Shown here: positions 1-5,993 of the stretch, piece by piece | Layout of the letters: the number at the start of each line of letters is the position of its first letter | How positions within the stretch are numbered: the first letter of the stretch is position 1 | NCBI GenBank assembly: GCA_900769325.1 | Contig: CAAGGF010000047.1 | Location: forward strand, 1-29,555 | Source of the DNA: Spirochaetia bacterium | Lineage (GTDB): Bacteria; Spirochaetota; Spirochaetia; Treponematales; Treponemataceae | Length of the DNA stretch: 29,555 bases | Reading direction: 5' to 3' | Made by a program: the position numbers and the translations under genes | Notes under the pieces: generated by a model | The model's input: only the letters and a program-made list of their open reading frames with translations | Database searches by the model: none | Told to the model about the DNA's origin: nothing

Positions 1-150
1 AACCTTTCTGTTTCAAGCTATGTTGAAGCCGAAGACACAAGGGAAGTAATTGATATTAAAGTTCTAAACGCTCAGATTGCAGAGATTGTTGCAAAAGAAA
101 ATACGCTCCGTGCAGAAATCGACAAGATTATTGGGGAAATTGAAGGGTAG
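1..150 (+). CDS. hsdM: Type I restriction-modification DNA methyltransferase subunit M, C-terminal end (partial)
   Basis: The frame is open from base 1 and ends at TAG 148-150, giving the last 49 residues. They read as the usual C-terminal tail of HsdM: a short segment (NLSVSSYVE) followed by an amphipathic helix rich in Asp, Glu, Ile and Lys (VIDIKVLNAQIAEIVAKE) that in the family contacts the specificity subunit. The catalytic domain (SAM-binding FxGxG and NPPY motifs) lies outside the window. M methylates adenine in the sequence chosen by HsdS, and hsdS and hsdR lie downstream on the same strand. The call rests on tail similarity plus operon context. The start is not visible. Confidence 0.8.
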   Translation, partial: NLSVSSYVEAEDTREVIDIKVLNAQIAEIVAKENTLRAEIDKIIGEIEG

Positions 151-194
151 ATTGAGAACGCACTCTGTTCCCAATCTAGAGGAGAAAACTGATA

Positions 195-530
195 ATGGCA
201 AAAATAAAAGTACAGAATACAGAAATAACCGTTGTAAATATTGAAGAACATGATTATATAAGCCTTACCGATATGGCAGGTGCAAAAGAGAATGATGCAA
301 GAGCTGCTGATGTTATAAAAAACTGGCTTCGTAACAGATATACAATTGAGTTTTTGGGTACTTGGGAGATGATACATAATCCTGATTTTAAAGTGGTCGA
401 ATTTGACCACTTTAGAAAGAAAGCGGGGTTACCTACTTTTGTTCTGAGTTGTAGTGAATGGATAGAAAAAACAAATGCAATAGGAATAGTCGTTAAAAAG
501 GGGAGATATGGCGGAACTTATGGAATATGA
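195..530 (+). pseudogene. KilA-N domain protein, 3'-truncated
   Basis: 111 codons open with a KilA-N domain: residues 20-30 (DYISLTDMAGA), the WLRN helix at 44-47 and FLGTWE at 54-59. This domain occurs in phage and mobile-element proteins and is thought to bind DNA. Family members known to me continue after the GRYGGTY motif with a helix beginning roughly AHKDIAFEF and total about 250-280 aa. Here GRYGGTY (103-109) is followed by only two residues and a stop, because the sequence runs straight into the start of the next gene. A GGAG-containing Shine-Dalgarno precedes the ATG. The join with the DUF1016 gene (23 bp overlap) looks like a recombination scar. The remnant may still be translated, but the second half of the domain is missing. 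Confidence 0.75.
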
Positions 531-1431
531 AAAACTAATAGAAGCTGTCGGTCTAGAACTAAAGAAAGGACGTCAAAATATAGCTATTGCTGTAAATGCA
601 GAGATAGTTCAGACATATTGGCACATTGGACAGCACATCATCAAATACGAACAGAATGGCAATGAGCGGGCAGAATACGGCTCTAATTTGCTCAACAGGC
701 TTTCACACGATTTGACACAAAAATACGGTGCAGGATTTAGCCGTAGCAATGTCTTTTACATTAGAAAACTGTATATGGAATACCCAAAAGTTCAGACACT
801 GTCTGAACTTTCATGGAGCCACTATATTGAACTTTTAAAAATAGAAGACAAAACTGAACGGGCATTTTACGAAAAAGAAAGTAAAAACTCTCATTGGGGT
901 GTGCGTGAACTGAAACGGCAGATGAAAAGCATGCTTTACCATAGGCTCGCCCTCAGTTCTGACAAAAAGGAAATCATCAGACTTTCTAAAGAAGGACAGG
1001 TAATAGAAAAGCCAGAAGACATACTAAAAGAACCTTATGTATTTGAATTTACAGGACTTCCACAATTGCCAGTTTATAAAGAAGGCGACTTAGAAGAAGC
1101 CCTTATAAAGAACTTAAGTGATTTTCTTCTTGAACTTGGGAAAGGTTTTGCATATATCGGGCGACAACAACCTGTAACAATTGCAGGAAGGACTTACAAG
1201 ATAGACCTTGTTTTTTATCACAGAATATTGAAATGCTTTGTTCTCATTGACCTTAAACGGGGTGAAATTCAGCATGAAGATATAGGGTAGATGAACTTTT
1301 ATTTGAATTACTATCGGGAAGAAATGAACACCGAAGGCGACACGGAACCAATAGGAATAGTACTTGGAGCATATCAGGATAAATTTGCTTCGACTACGCT
1401 CAGCAACCATGCTGTCGAACTTGGTCATTGA
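508..1431 (+). pseudogene. DUF1016/YhcG-type PD-(D/E)xK nuclease, interrupted by an in-frame TAG and 3'-truncated
   Basis: Residues 1-260 match the two-part YhcG family: an N-terminal DUF1016 helical region (TYWHIGQHI, AEYGSNLLNRLS, LSWSHYIELL) and the start of the C-terminal PD-(D/E)xK domain with YKIDLVFYHRIL and the catalytic-type VLIDLKRG. Translation stops at TAG 1288-1290 exactly where relatives have Gln (HEDIGQM; compare HKDVGQM in the intact copy at 2016-3095), so a single C-to-T change explains it. The same frame continues in homology past the stop (MNFYLNYY, then GIVLGAYQDK) to about 1384. It then enters a dispersed repeat and ends at TGA 1429-1431. The start may be ATG 508 or ATG 520; an AGGGGAG lies just upstream. 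Two lesions make loss of function likely, although the catalytic core is still encoded. Confidence 0.8.
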
Positions 1432-1518
1432 GCGAAATCGGAATGAGCAACCGTGTTTTGGTTGGTGAGCCTGTCGAACCAACCAACCATGGAAACTGTT
1501 CCCTGAGCGTAGTCGAAG
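1388..1518. repeat. Dispersed repeat element with 16-bp terminal inverted repeats (copy A)
   Basis: Left arm CTTCGACTACGCTCAG (1388-1403) and right arm CTGAGCGTAGTCGAAG (1503-1518) are perfect inverted repeats. Internal palindromic pieces (GTCGAAC, GGTTGGT, CAACCATG) lie between them. The element interrupts the end of the DUF1016 pseudogene. It ends 7 bp before a TAGGAG ribosome-binding site that serves the next gene. Related copies lie at 1821-1910, 3115-3136, 4938-4973 and 5664-5700. Confidence 0.8.
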
Positions 1519-1540
1519 GGAACAGTAGGAGTGAAATTAA

Positions 1541-1855
1541 ATGAAAGGTTATGTTTATATTCTAAAATGTGCCAATGACAGTTATTATACCGGCAGCACG
1601 ACAAATTTGGAAAAACGGCTATGGCAACATAAAAATGGTGAAGGTGCAAAATTCACGAAAGCACATTTGCCTGTTGAGCTTGTTTACACGGAGGAGTTTT
1701 CAAGAATTGAAGATGCATTTCATCGAGAAAAACAAATTCAAGGCTGGAGTAGGAAAAAGAAAGAAGCTTTGATTGCGGGAGACTTCAATGCTTTACATAA
1801 ATTGGCAGAATGTCAGCATGCTTGCTTCGACTCCGCTCAGCAACCATGCTGTTGA
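1541..1855 (+). CDS. GIY-YIG domain endonuclease-like protein (UPF0213/YhbQ type)
   Basis: A 104-residue protein with a stand-alone GIY-YIG fold. The first strand is GYVYILKC (3-10), the second YYTGST (15-20), followed by LEKRLWQHKNGEGAKFT with the conserved Arg and then a conserved Glu-containing helix (EDAFHREKQIQGWSRKKKEALI). Family members of about 80-100 aa are believed to be small structure-specific nucleases. The last ten residues (CFDSAQQPCC) are encoded by the start of repeat copy B, so the natural C-terminus was replaced by repeat sequence. TAGGAG (1526-1531) lies 9 bp before the ATG and directly after repeat copy A. Inside an hsd operon this is most likely cargo rather than part of restriction. 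Confidence 0.85.
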   Translation: MKGYVYILKCANDSYYTGSTTNLEKRLWQHKNGEGAKFTKAHLPVELVYTEEFSRIEDAFHREKQIQGWSRKKKEALIAGDFNALHKLAECQHACFDSAQQPCC

Positions 1856-1910
1856 AGTTGGTCATTGAGCGAAGTCGAACCAAGCAATCGTTCCCTGAGC
1901 GGAGTCGAAG
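1821..1910. repeat. Dispersed repeat element with 16-bp terminal inverted repeats (copy B)
   Basis: Left arm CTTCGACTCCGCTCAG (1821-1836) and right arm CTGAGCGGAGTCGAAG (1895-1910) are perfect inverted repeats. Compared with copy A, both arms carry the same position changed in a compensating way (A to C on the left, T to G on the right). The element encodes the tail of the GIY-YIG protein. It is again followed by GGGAACA, two bases apart from copy A, and TAGGAG (1918-1923), the ribosome-binding site of the next start codon. Confidence 0.8.
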
Positions 1911-1931
1911 GGAACATTAGGAGATATTGAA

Positions 1932-2012
1932 ATGACTAAACTAGATGAACTGATAAACGAATTTTGCCCGGATGGGGTGGAATATAAGACGCTGGGGGAA
2001 ATTGGAAGGTAA
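1932..2012 (+). pseudogene. 5' fragment of a type I specificity subunit gene (hsdS)
   Basis: ATG 1932 opens 26 codons ending at TAA 2010-2012. The peptide starts MTKLDELINEFCPDGVEYKT, the typical beginning of HsdS proteins of this group, and nearly matches the start of the full hsdS at 3088 (MSKLDE, then KELCPDGVEYKTLGE). After TLGEIG the similarity stops, and the DUF1016 gene begins 3 bp later. It has a good ribosome-binding site (TAGGAG, 8 bp upstream). It is best read as the severed head of an hsdS whose body was lost or moved when the DUF1016 gene arrived. It could also act as a homology donor for recombination with hsdS. Confidence 0.8.
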
Positions 2013-2015
2013 AAA

Positions 2016-3095
2016 ATGGAAAGTGAATTGCAGAAAATGACAGGCGTTGTTTTTACAAATGACTACATCGCCGATATAAAGACGATTTTAGTAGAATCAC
2101 GCAAATATGTGAAACAGCATATCAATTATGCGATGATTTGGGCGTATTGGCTTACAGGCAAGCGGATAGTTCTACAGGAGCAAAACGGAGAAAACAGAGC
2201 GGAATACGGAAAGGAAATAATCAAGAAGCTTTCTGTTGAACTAACAAAAGAATTCGGGAAAGGTTTTTCCGTTCAAAGCTTGTACAATTTCCGTATGTTT
2301 TACGAGCGTTTTACTGAGCCGGAAAAATTCTCCACAGTGTGGAGAATTTTGACTTGGAGTCATTACAAACTGATTATGAGGGTATCCCAAAAAGAAACAA
2401 GAGAATGGTATTGCAATGAAAGCGTTTCTCAAAATTGGGATACAAGGACTCTCGACCGAAATATCAGCACTCAATATTATGAACGTCTTGTAAGTTCACA
2501 GATAAAAGAACCTGTCATAAATGAAATGAAGTTGAAAACAAAAGAATTTCAGGATAAAAAACTGGAATTTATGAAGAATCCTTATGTTCTTGAATTTCTT
2601 GGATTGCCTGAAAATAAAAGTTATGTTGAAAGCGACTTTGAACAGGCGATAATAGACAGTCTTCAAAAATTTTTGCTTGAACTGGGCAAAGGATTTGCAT
2701 TTGTTGAACGGCAGAAACTTGTCCGCACAGATGTTGACGACTTTTATATTGACCTTGTGTTTTACAATTATATTTTAAAATGCTTTGTGTTAATTGATTT
2801 GAAAAACGGAAGGCTCACGCACAAGGACGTGGGACAGATGGATTTTTATGTGAGATTGTTTGATGATTTGTACAAAAAAGATGATGATAATCCAACAATA
2901 GGACTTCTTTTGTGCTCTGAAACGGATAAGGCCGTGGCAAAATACTCCGTACTGAATGATTCCAAACAAATTTTTGCAAGTAAATATCTTACGCTTTTGC
3001 CGACAGAACAGGAACTTGCTGCAGAAATTGAACGCCAGCGAGATATATTTATTGAAAGTCATACAAGGGATTGCAGTGGAGATAAAAATGAGTAA
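2016..3095 (+). CDS. DUF1016/YhcG-family PD-(D/E)xK nuclease domain protein
   Basis: This 359-aa protein has the normal full length of the family. Residues 20-165 are the DUF1016 N-terminal helical domain (YWLTGKRIV, AEYGKEIIKKLS, LTWSHYKLIM). Residues 185-345 are the PD-(D/E)xK domain, with FLGLPE, FLLELGKGFAF (E222), FYIDLVFYN (D246) and VLIDLKNG (D261, K263), then HKDVGQMDFYVRLFDD and the GLLLC strand. Family proteins are putative DNA nucleases often found in or beside restriction-modification loci; the biochemical role is not established. It overlaps hsdS by 8 bp (ATGAGTAA), so the two are translationally coupled. The 508-1431 gene is a broken paralogue. A role as restriction accessory is inferred from position only. 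Confidence 0.85.
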   Translation: MESELQKMTGVVFTNDYIADIKTILVESRKYVKQHINYAMIWAYWLTGKRIVLQEQNGENRAEYGKEIIKKLSVELTKEFGKGFSVQSLYNFRMFYERFTEPEKFSTVWRILTWSHYKLIMRVSQKETREWYCNESVSQNWDTRTLDRNISTQYYERLVSSQIKEPVINEMKLKTKEFQDKKLEFMKNPYVLEFLGLPENKSYVESDFEQAIIDSLQKFLLELGKGFAFVERQKLVRTDVDDFYIDLVFYNYILKCFVLIDLKNGRLTHKDVGQMDFYVRLFDDLYKKDDDNPTIGLLLCSETDKAVAKYSVLNDSKQIFASKYLTLLPTEQELAAEIERQRDIFIESHTRDCSGDKNE

Positions 3096-4914
3096 ATTAG
3101 ATGAACGTGCAAACCGGTCATTGAGCGTAGTCGAGATGATAAAAGAACTTTGCCCAGATGGGGTGGAATACAAGACGCTGGGTGAAGTGTGTGAAATTGG
3201 GAAAGGAGTTCAATTTAACAAGGAGAATATGTCTGATGAAGGCTCTTATCCTGTTATAAACGGCGGAATAAATCCATCTGGATATATTGAGCAATATAAT
3301 CAAAATGAAAATACAATTACTATTTCTCAAGGCGGAGCGTCTGCTGGATATGTCAATTGGATTGATAAAAAATTCTGGGCAGGAGCACATTGTTATGTTC
3401 TAAAGCCAAATGAAACAACTGTTCAAAATAGATATGTTTTTCATTTCATAAAATCTAAAGAATATAGATTGCAAGAATGTCAGTATGGAGCTGGAATTCC
3501 TGCGTTGGCAAAATCAACTGTAGCAGAACTTGAAATCCCCATTCCGCCTCTCCCAGTACAGGAAGAAATAGTGCGTATACTCGACACATTTACATCGCTT
3601 ACAGCGGAGCTTACAGCGGAGCTTACAGCGCGTCGCAAGCAGTATGAGTATTACCGCGACGCACTTCTGACAAGAGATACAAAAATAGAACAAACAACTT
3701 TGGATAAAATTTCAGAAAACTGTGATAGTCAACGAAAGCCTGTGACAAGTGGAAATAGAATAAAAGGAGATTATCCTTACTATGGAGCTTCTGGAATTGT
3801 TGATTATGTAAATGATTACATTTTTGATGGAGATTATTTACTTGTTTCAGAAGACGGTGCTAATTTAGTAGCTCGAAGTACTCCAATTGCTTTTTCAATT
3901 TCTGGAAAAAATTGGGTAAATAATCATGCACATATATTAAAGTTCAAAGAGTCTGCTACAAGAAAATTCGTTGAACATTATCTAAACTCTATCAACTTAG
4001 AAAAATATATCAGTGGTGGTGCACAGCCGAAATTAAATCAGCAGAATTTAAATAAAATACCTATTCCTCTTCCTCCGCTCTCCGTCCAGCAGCGCATTGT
4101 GAATGTTCTCGACAACTTCGATGCAATCTGCTCCGACCTGAAAATCGGGCTTCCGGCGGAAATCGACGCACGCAAAAAACAATATGAATATTACCGTGAT
4201 TTGCTCTTGACATTCGCTGAACGCGGCAACACAATCTTCGCAGACAGCAGACAGCAGACAGCAGACAGCAGACAGCAGACAGCAGATGAGATAAAACTGC
4301 TTCAGTATGTGTTTGGGTATGCGATTGTTCGTCTGGGTGAGATTGCAACAGAGATTTACAGAGGGGCGGGAATTACCCGCGACCAAGTCACAACGGATGG
4401 AATTCCTTGTGTTCGCTATGGCGAAATATATACTACTTATGGTATCTGGTTTGATAAATGTGTTTCTCATACACATTTAGAAGACATTTCAAGCTGTAAG
4501 TATTTTGAACATGGCGATATACTTTTTGCCATAACAGGCGAAAGTGTTGAGGATATAGCAAAATCAACTGCTTATGTAGGTGAAGAAAAGTGCCTGGCTG
4601 GTGGTGACATTGTTGTTATGAAGCATAAACAGAATCCAAAATTCTTGTCTTATGTTTTATCAACGACAGATGCACAAAAGCAAAAAGGAAAAGGCAAGGT
4701 AAAGAGTAAGGTTGTTCATTCAAGTGTTCCTGCGATTAGTGAGATTACAATCCCTCTTCCAACACTTGAAGAGCAGGAAAGAATTGTAAAAATCCTCGAC
4801 CGCTTTGACAGCCTTTGCAACGATATTTCTTCAGGACTCCCTGCAGAAATTGAAGCAAGACAAAAACAGTATGAATATTATAGGGATAAATTGCTGATGT
4901 TTAAGGAAAAGTAG
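3088..4914 (+). CDS. hsdS: Type I restriction-modification specificity subunit S with three target-recognition domains
   Basis: I start the gene at ATG 3088, which overlaps the previous stop, has GGAG upstream and begins MSKLDE like the fragment at 1932; this gives 608 aa. HsdS selects the DNA sequence for the M and R subunits. Normal members have two target-recognition domains (TRDs) and about 400 aa. Here three TRD-plus-conserved-helix units are visible: TRD1 about 28-157 with helix 158-195, TRD2 about 200-332 with helix 333-376, TRD3 about 408-560 with helix 561-608. Each helix carries the KQYEYYRD signature. TAEL repeats occupy 172-181. A heptanucleotide repeat encodes residues 385-398, between the second helix and TRD3. 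Residues 7-16 derive from a dispersed repeat. The presence of three modules is clear by eye. How the third one is used is unknown. Confidence 0.9.
   Translation: MSKLDERANRSLSVVEMIKELCPDGVEYKTLGEVCEIGKGVQFNKENMSDEGSYPVINGGINPSGYIEQYNQNENTITISQGGASAGYVNWIDKKFWAGAHCYVLKPNETTVQNRYVFHFIKSKEYRLQECQYGAGIPALAKSTVAELEIPIPPLPVQEEIVRILDTFTSLTAELTAELTARRKQYEYYRDALLTRDTKIEQTTLDKISENCDSQRKPVTSGNRIKGDYPYYGASGIVDYVNDYIFDGDYLLVSEDGANLVARSTPIAFSISGKNWVNNHAHILKFKESATRKFVEHYLNSINLEKYISGGAQPKLNQQNLNKIPIPLPPLSVQQRIVNVLDNFDAICSDLKIGLPAEIDARKKQYEYYRDLLLTFAERGNTIFADSRQQTADSRQQTADEIKLLQYVFGYAIVRLGEIATEIYRGAGITRDQVTTDGIPCVRYGEIYTTYGIWFDKCVSHTHLEDISSCKYFEHGDILFAITGESVEDIAKSTAYVGEEKCLAGGDIVVMKHKQNPKFLSYVLSTTDAQKQKGKGKVKSKVVHSSVPAISEITIPLPTLEEQERIVKILDRFDSLCNDISSGLPAEIEARQKQYEYYRDKLLMFKEK
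3115..3136 (+). repeat. Fragment of the dispersed repeat inside the hsdS coding sequence
   Basis: CGGTCATTGAGCGTAGTCGA matches the interior/right-arm sequence of the elements at 1388 and 1821 (GGTCATTGAGCG plus GTAGTCGA). It interrupts the conserved HsdS N-terminus between MSKLDE and IKELCPDG while keeping the frame. About ten residues are added compared with the fragment at 1932. Confidence 0.7.
3598..3630 (+). repeat. 12-bp in-frame tandem repeat encoding TAEL units
   Basis: CTTACAGCGGAG occurs at 3598-3609 and 3610-3621, and its first nine bases recur at 3622-3630. It encodes L-TAEL-TAEL-TA at the start of the first conserved helix of HsdS. The same tetrapeptide repeat in EcoR124 and EcoR124/3 differs in copy number and sets the length of the nonspecific spacer in the recognised sequence. 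Confidence 0.9.
4241..4286 (+). repeat. 7-bp simple-sequence repeat in hsdS (predicted phase-variation tract)
   Basis: CAGACAG is repeated six times without error (4241-4282), followed by a partial seventh unit (4283-4286). Seven is not a multiple of three, so gain or loss of one unit shifts the frame. After a one-unit gain the frame meets TGA at 4287-4289, and after a one-unit loss it meets TAA at 4292-4294. In the current length the frame is open through the third TRD. Confidence 0.95.
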
Positions 4915-4937
4915 ATATAAAGTGAAGTTTTGACATT

Positions 4938-4973
4938 TCGATTGCTTCGGCTTTGCTCAGCAACCAGTCGAAC
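4938..4973. repeat. Dispersed repeat element, short copy D
   Basis: CTTCGGCTTTGCTCAG (4945-4960) is flanked by ATTGCT/AGCAAC and followed by CAGTCGAACC, matching copy E at 5664-5700. It lies between the end of hsdS and the stop codon of the reverse-strand PIN gene, so it may act as a hairpin between converging genes. Confidence 0.7.
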
Positions 4974-4975
4974 CT

Positions 4976-5392
4976 CTAGCTTTTTAAGTTTGAAAGAAAA
5001 AATTCTGGCGAATAAACAGGAATTCTAGAAAAAGCAAAATCCTTTTCATTTCTTGTTATTATGCACTCAGCATCATTATTTTTTGCAGCAGATTCAAGAA
5101 CCGCATCTTCATAATCATTTATTTTTGAATACAAAGACGATTTACAGTCTGTTTCATTTACAGGAAGAACTGAAATAGAATTAAAAAGAATCTCCATAAT
5201 AGATTCTACTTTTGAAGAGTCATGAAAATATTTATGAAGAAGATAATAAATATCTGTGGCTGTATTTGAAGTTATGAAGCCTTTTATGACTTTTTGTTCA
5301 GCAAGAAGAAGAATCTGCTGTGCATTTTTGCAGTACGGCTCGCGATTTGTAAGTGCATCTATTATAATATTTGTGTCTATAACGGTTTTCAA
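4976..5392 (-). CDS. PIN-domain ribonuclease toxin (VapC-like)
   Basis: 138 residues with the PIN fold: VIDTNIIIDAL at the N-terminus (D6, D12), ITSNTATDIYYLLHK in the middle, and the acidic cluster DYEDAV (D93, E95, D96) followed by IITRNEKDF (D118). These match the metal-binding acidic residues of PIN nucleases, which in toxin-antitoxin pairs cleave tRNA or mRNA. The start codon overlaps the stop of the upstream antitoxin gene by 4 bp, indicating coupled translation. The pair sits antisense between hsdS and hsdR and would not share the hsd transcript. It is probably an addiction module stabilising the locus. The RNA target cannot be predicted. Confidence 0.85.
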   Translation of the reverse strand: MKTVIDTNIIIDALTNREPYCKNAQQILLLAEQKVIKGFITSNTATDIYYLLHKYFHDSSKVESIMEILFNSISVLPVNETDCKSSLYSKINDYEDAVLESAAKNNDAECIITRNEKDFAFSRIPVYSPEFFLSNLKS

Positions 5393-5586
5393 AGGCTTTT
5401 CCTTATTCTTTCTTCTTTTGCTTCCATCAAATTCGCACTGTCAGGAAGGATTCCAAAAATTGAGCTTATGCTGCTATGAGAAGGTCTTGATTCGTTTCTT
5501 TGAATAGATACTATAAATTCAGAAATGCTGTCCAAATAACGCTCTGGAACAGTTTTTACAAGTTCAATTACAGTTTCGTATGACAT
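5389..5586 (-). CDS. Small antitoxin-like protein partnering the PIN toxin (DUF2281-like)
   Basis: 65 aa starting MSYETVIELVKTVPERYLDSI, a pattern resembling DUF2281-type small proteins that precede PIN toxins. The N-terminal half is helical. The C-terminal half is polar with serine and charged residues and could be the toxin-binding tail. GGAGG lies 5 bp before the ATG, and an AT-rich possible -10 (TATATT) is about 20 bp further upstream. It is first in a two-gene operon with the PIN gene (4-bp overlap). The antitoxin call rests mainly on gene order. No classic DNA-binding motif is obvious. Confidence 0.7.
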   Translation of the reverse strand: MSYETVIELVKTVPERYLDSISEFIVSIQRNESRPSHSSISSIFGILPDSANLMEAKEERIRKSL

Positions 5587-5663
5587 ATCAGCCTCCTGAT
5601 TCTAAATATATCACAGAAAAACTAAAAATTGAAGAAGATTTTTCTTATAACAGTCCATTATTT

Positions 5664-5700
5664 CGACTGGTTGCTTCGACTTTGCTCAGCAATCAGTCGA
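5664..5700. repeat. Dispersed repeat element, short copy E
   Basis: CGACTGGTTGC (5664-5674) and GCAATCAGTCG (5689-5699) form an 11-bp inverted repeat with one mismatch around the core CTTCGACTTTGCTCAG (5674-5689). It lies upstream of the antitoxin gene and of the RelE-like remnant. Confidence 0.75.
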
Positions 5701-5795
5701 ACCAACTGTTGATTTTACATAAAATTTTATGCAAAATATTACATAAAGAGTTTCTTATGGTTACTTTTGCATGCAATGAAAATGGCGGGAGTTTA

Positions 5796-5990
5796 ATGGA
5801 ATATCAAGTAAAATTTCATCCAGCTGCGTTAAAAGAATTTTGTGAACTTGATGGCAGTATAAAAAGAAAGCGAGAAGATATGGAAGTCTACGCAACGGCT
5901 GCGGAAAGAATTCCAAAATTCCAAAAGGGAAAATCGTAGATTTTCCGAATCCGTGTGGCAATATTTGATGGACATTTTGATGGAGAATAA
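5796..5990 (+). pseudogene. RelE/ParE-type toxin remnant
   Basis: ATG 5796, with GGGAG just upstream, encodes MEYQVKFHPAALKEFCELDG, the usual N-terminus of RelE/ParE-family toxins. That frame ends early at TAG 5937-5939 after only 47 residues, without the later strands of the fold. In another frame the stretch up to TAA 5988-5990 reads IFRIRVAIFDGHFDGE, which resembles the RelE C-terminal strand (RIRV-F--GH). The two ends of a RelE-like gene are therefore present with an internal deletion or frameshift between them. It ends 3 bp before hsdR. No antitoxin gene remains beside it. The sense of decay is clear; the exact family is a judgement from short matches. Confidence 0.6.
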
Positions 5991-5993
5991 GAT

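Noticed and set aside
388..394. Possible tRNA or rRNA genes anywhere in the window
   Set aside because: I looked for cloverleaf-like GGTTCRANTCC segments and rRNA signatures on both strands and found none convincing.
2956..3087. Longer hsdS reading frame starting at ATG 2956
   Set aside because: These codons overlap the well-conserved end of the DUF1016 gene in another frame. The HsdS-like sequence begins only at ATG 3088, which has its own GGAG.
4061..4476. Reverse-strand frames across hsdS that repeat CCLLSAV-type units
   Set aside because: They are the antisense reading of the 7-bp repeat inside a clearly coding + strand gene.
5580..5795. Open frame upstream of the RelE-like remnant (119 codons in total)
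   Set aside because: The upstream part reads through the antitoxin start region and a dispersed repeat and resembles no protein. The RelE-like part begins at ATG 5796 with its own ribosome-binding site.
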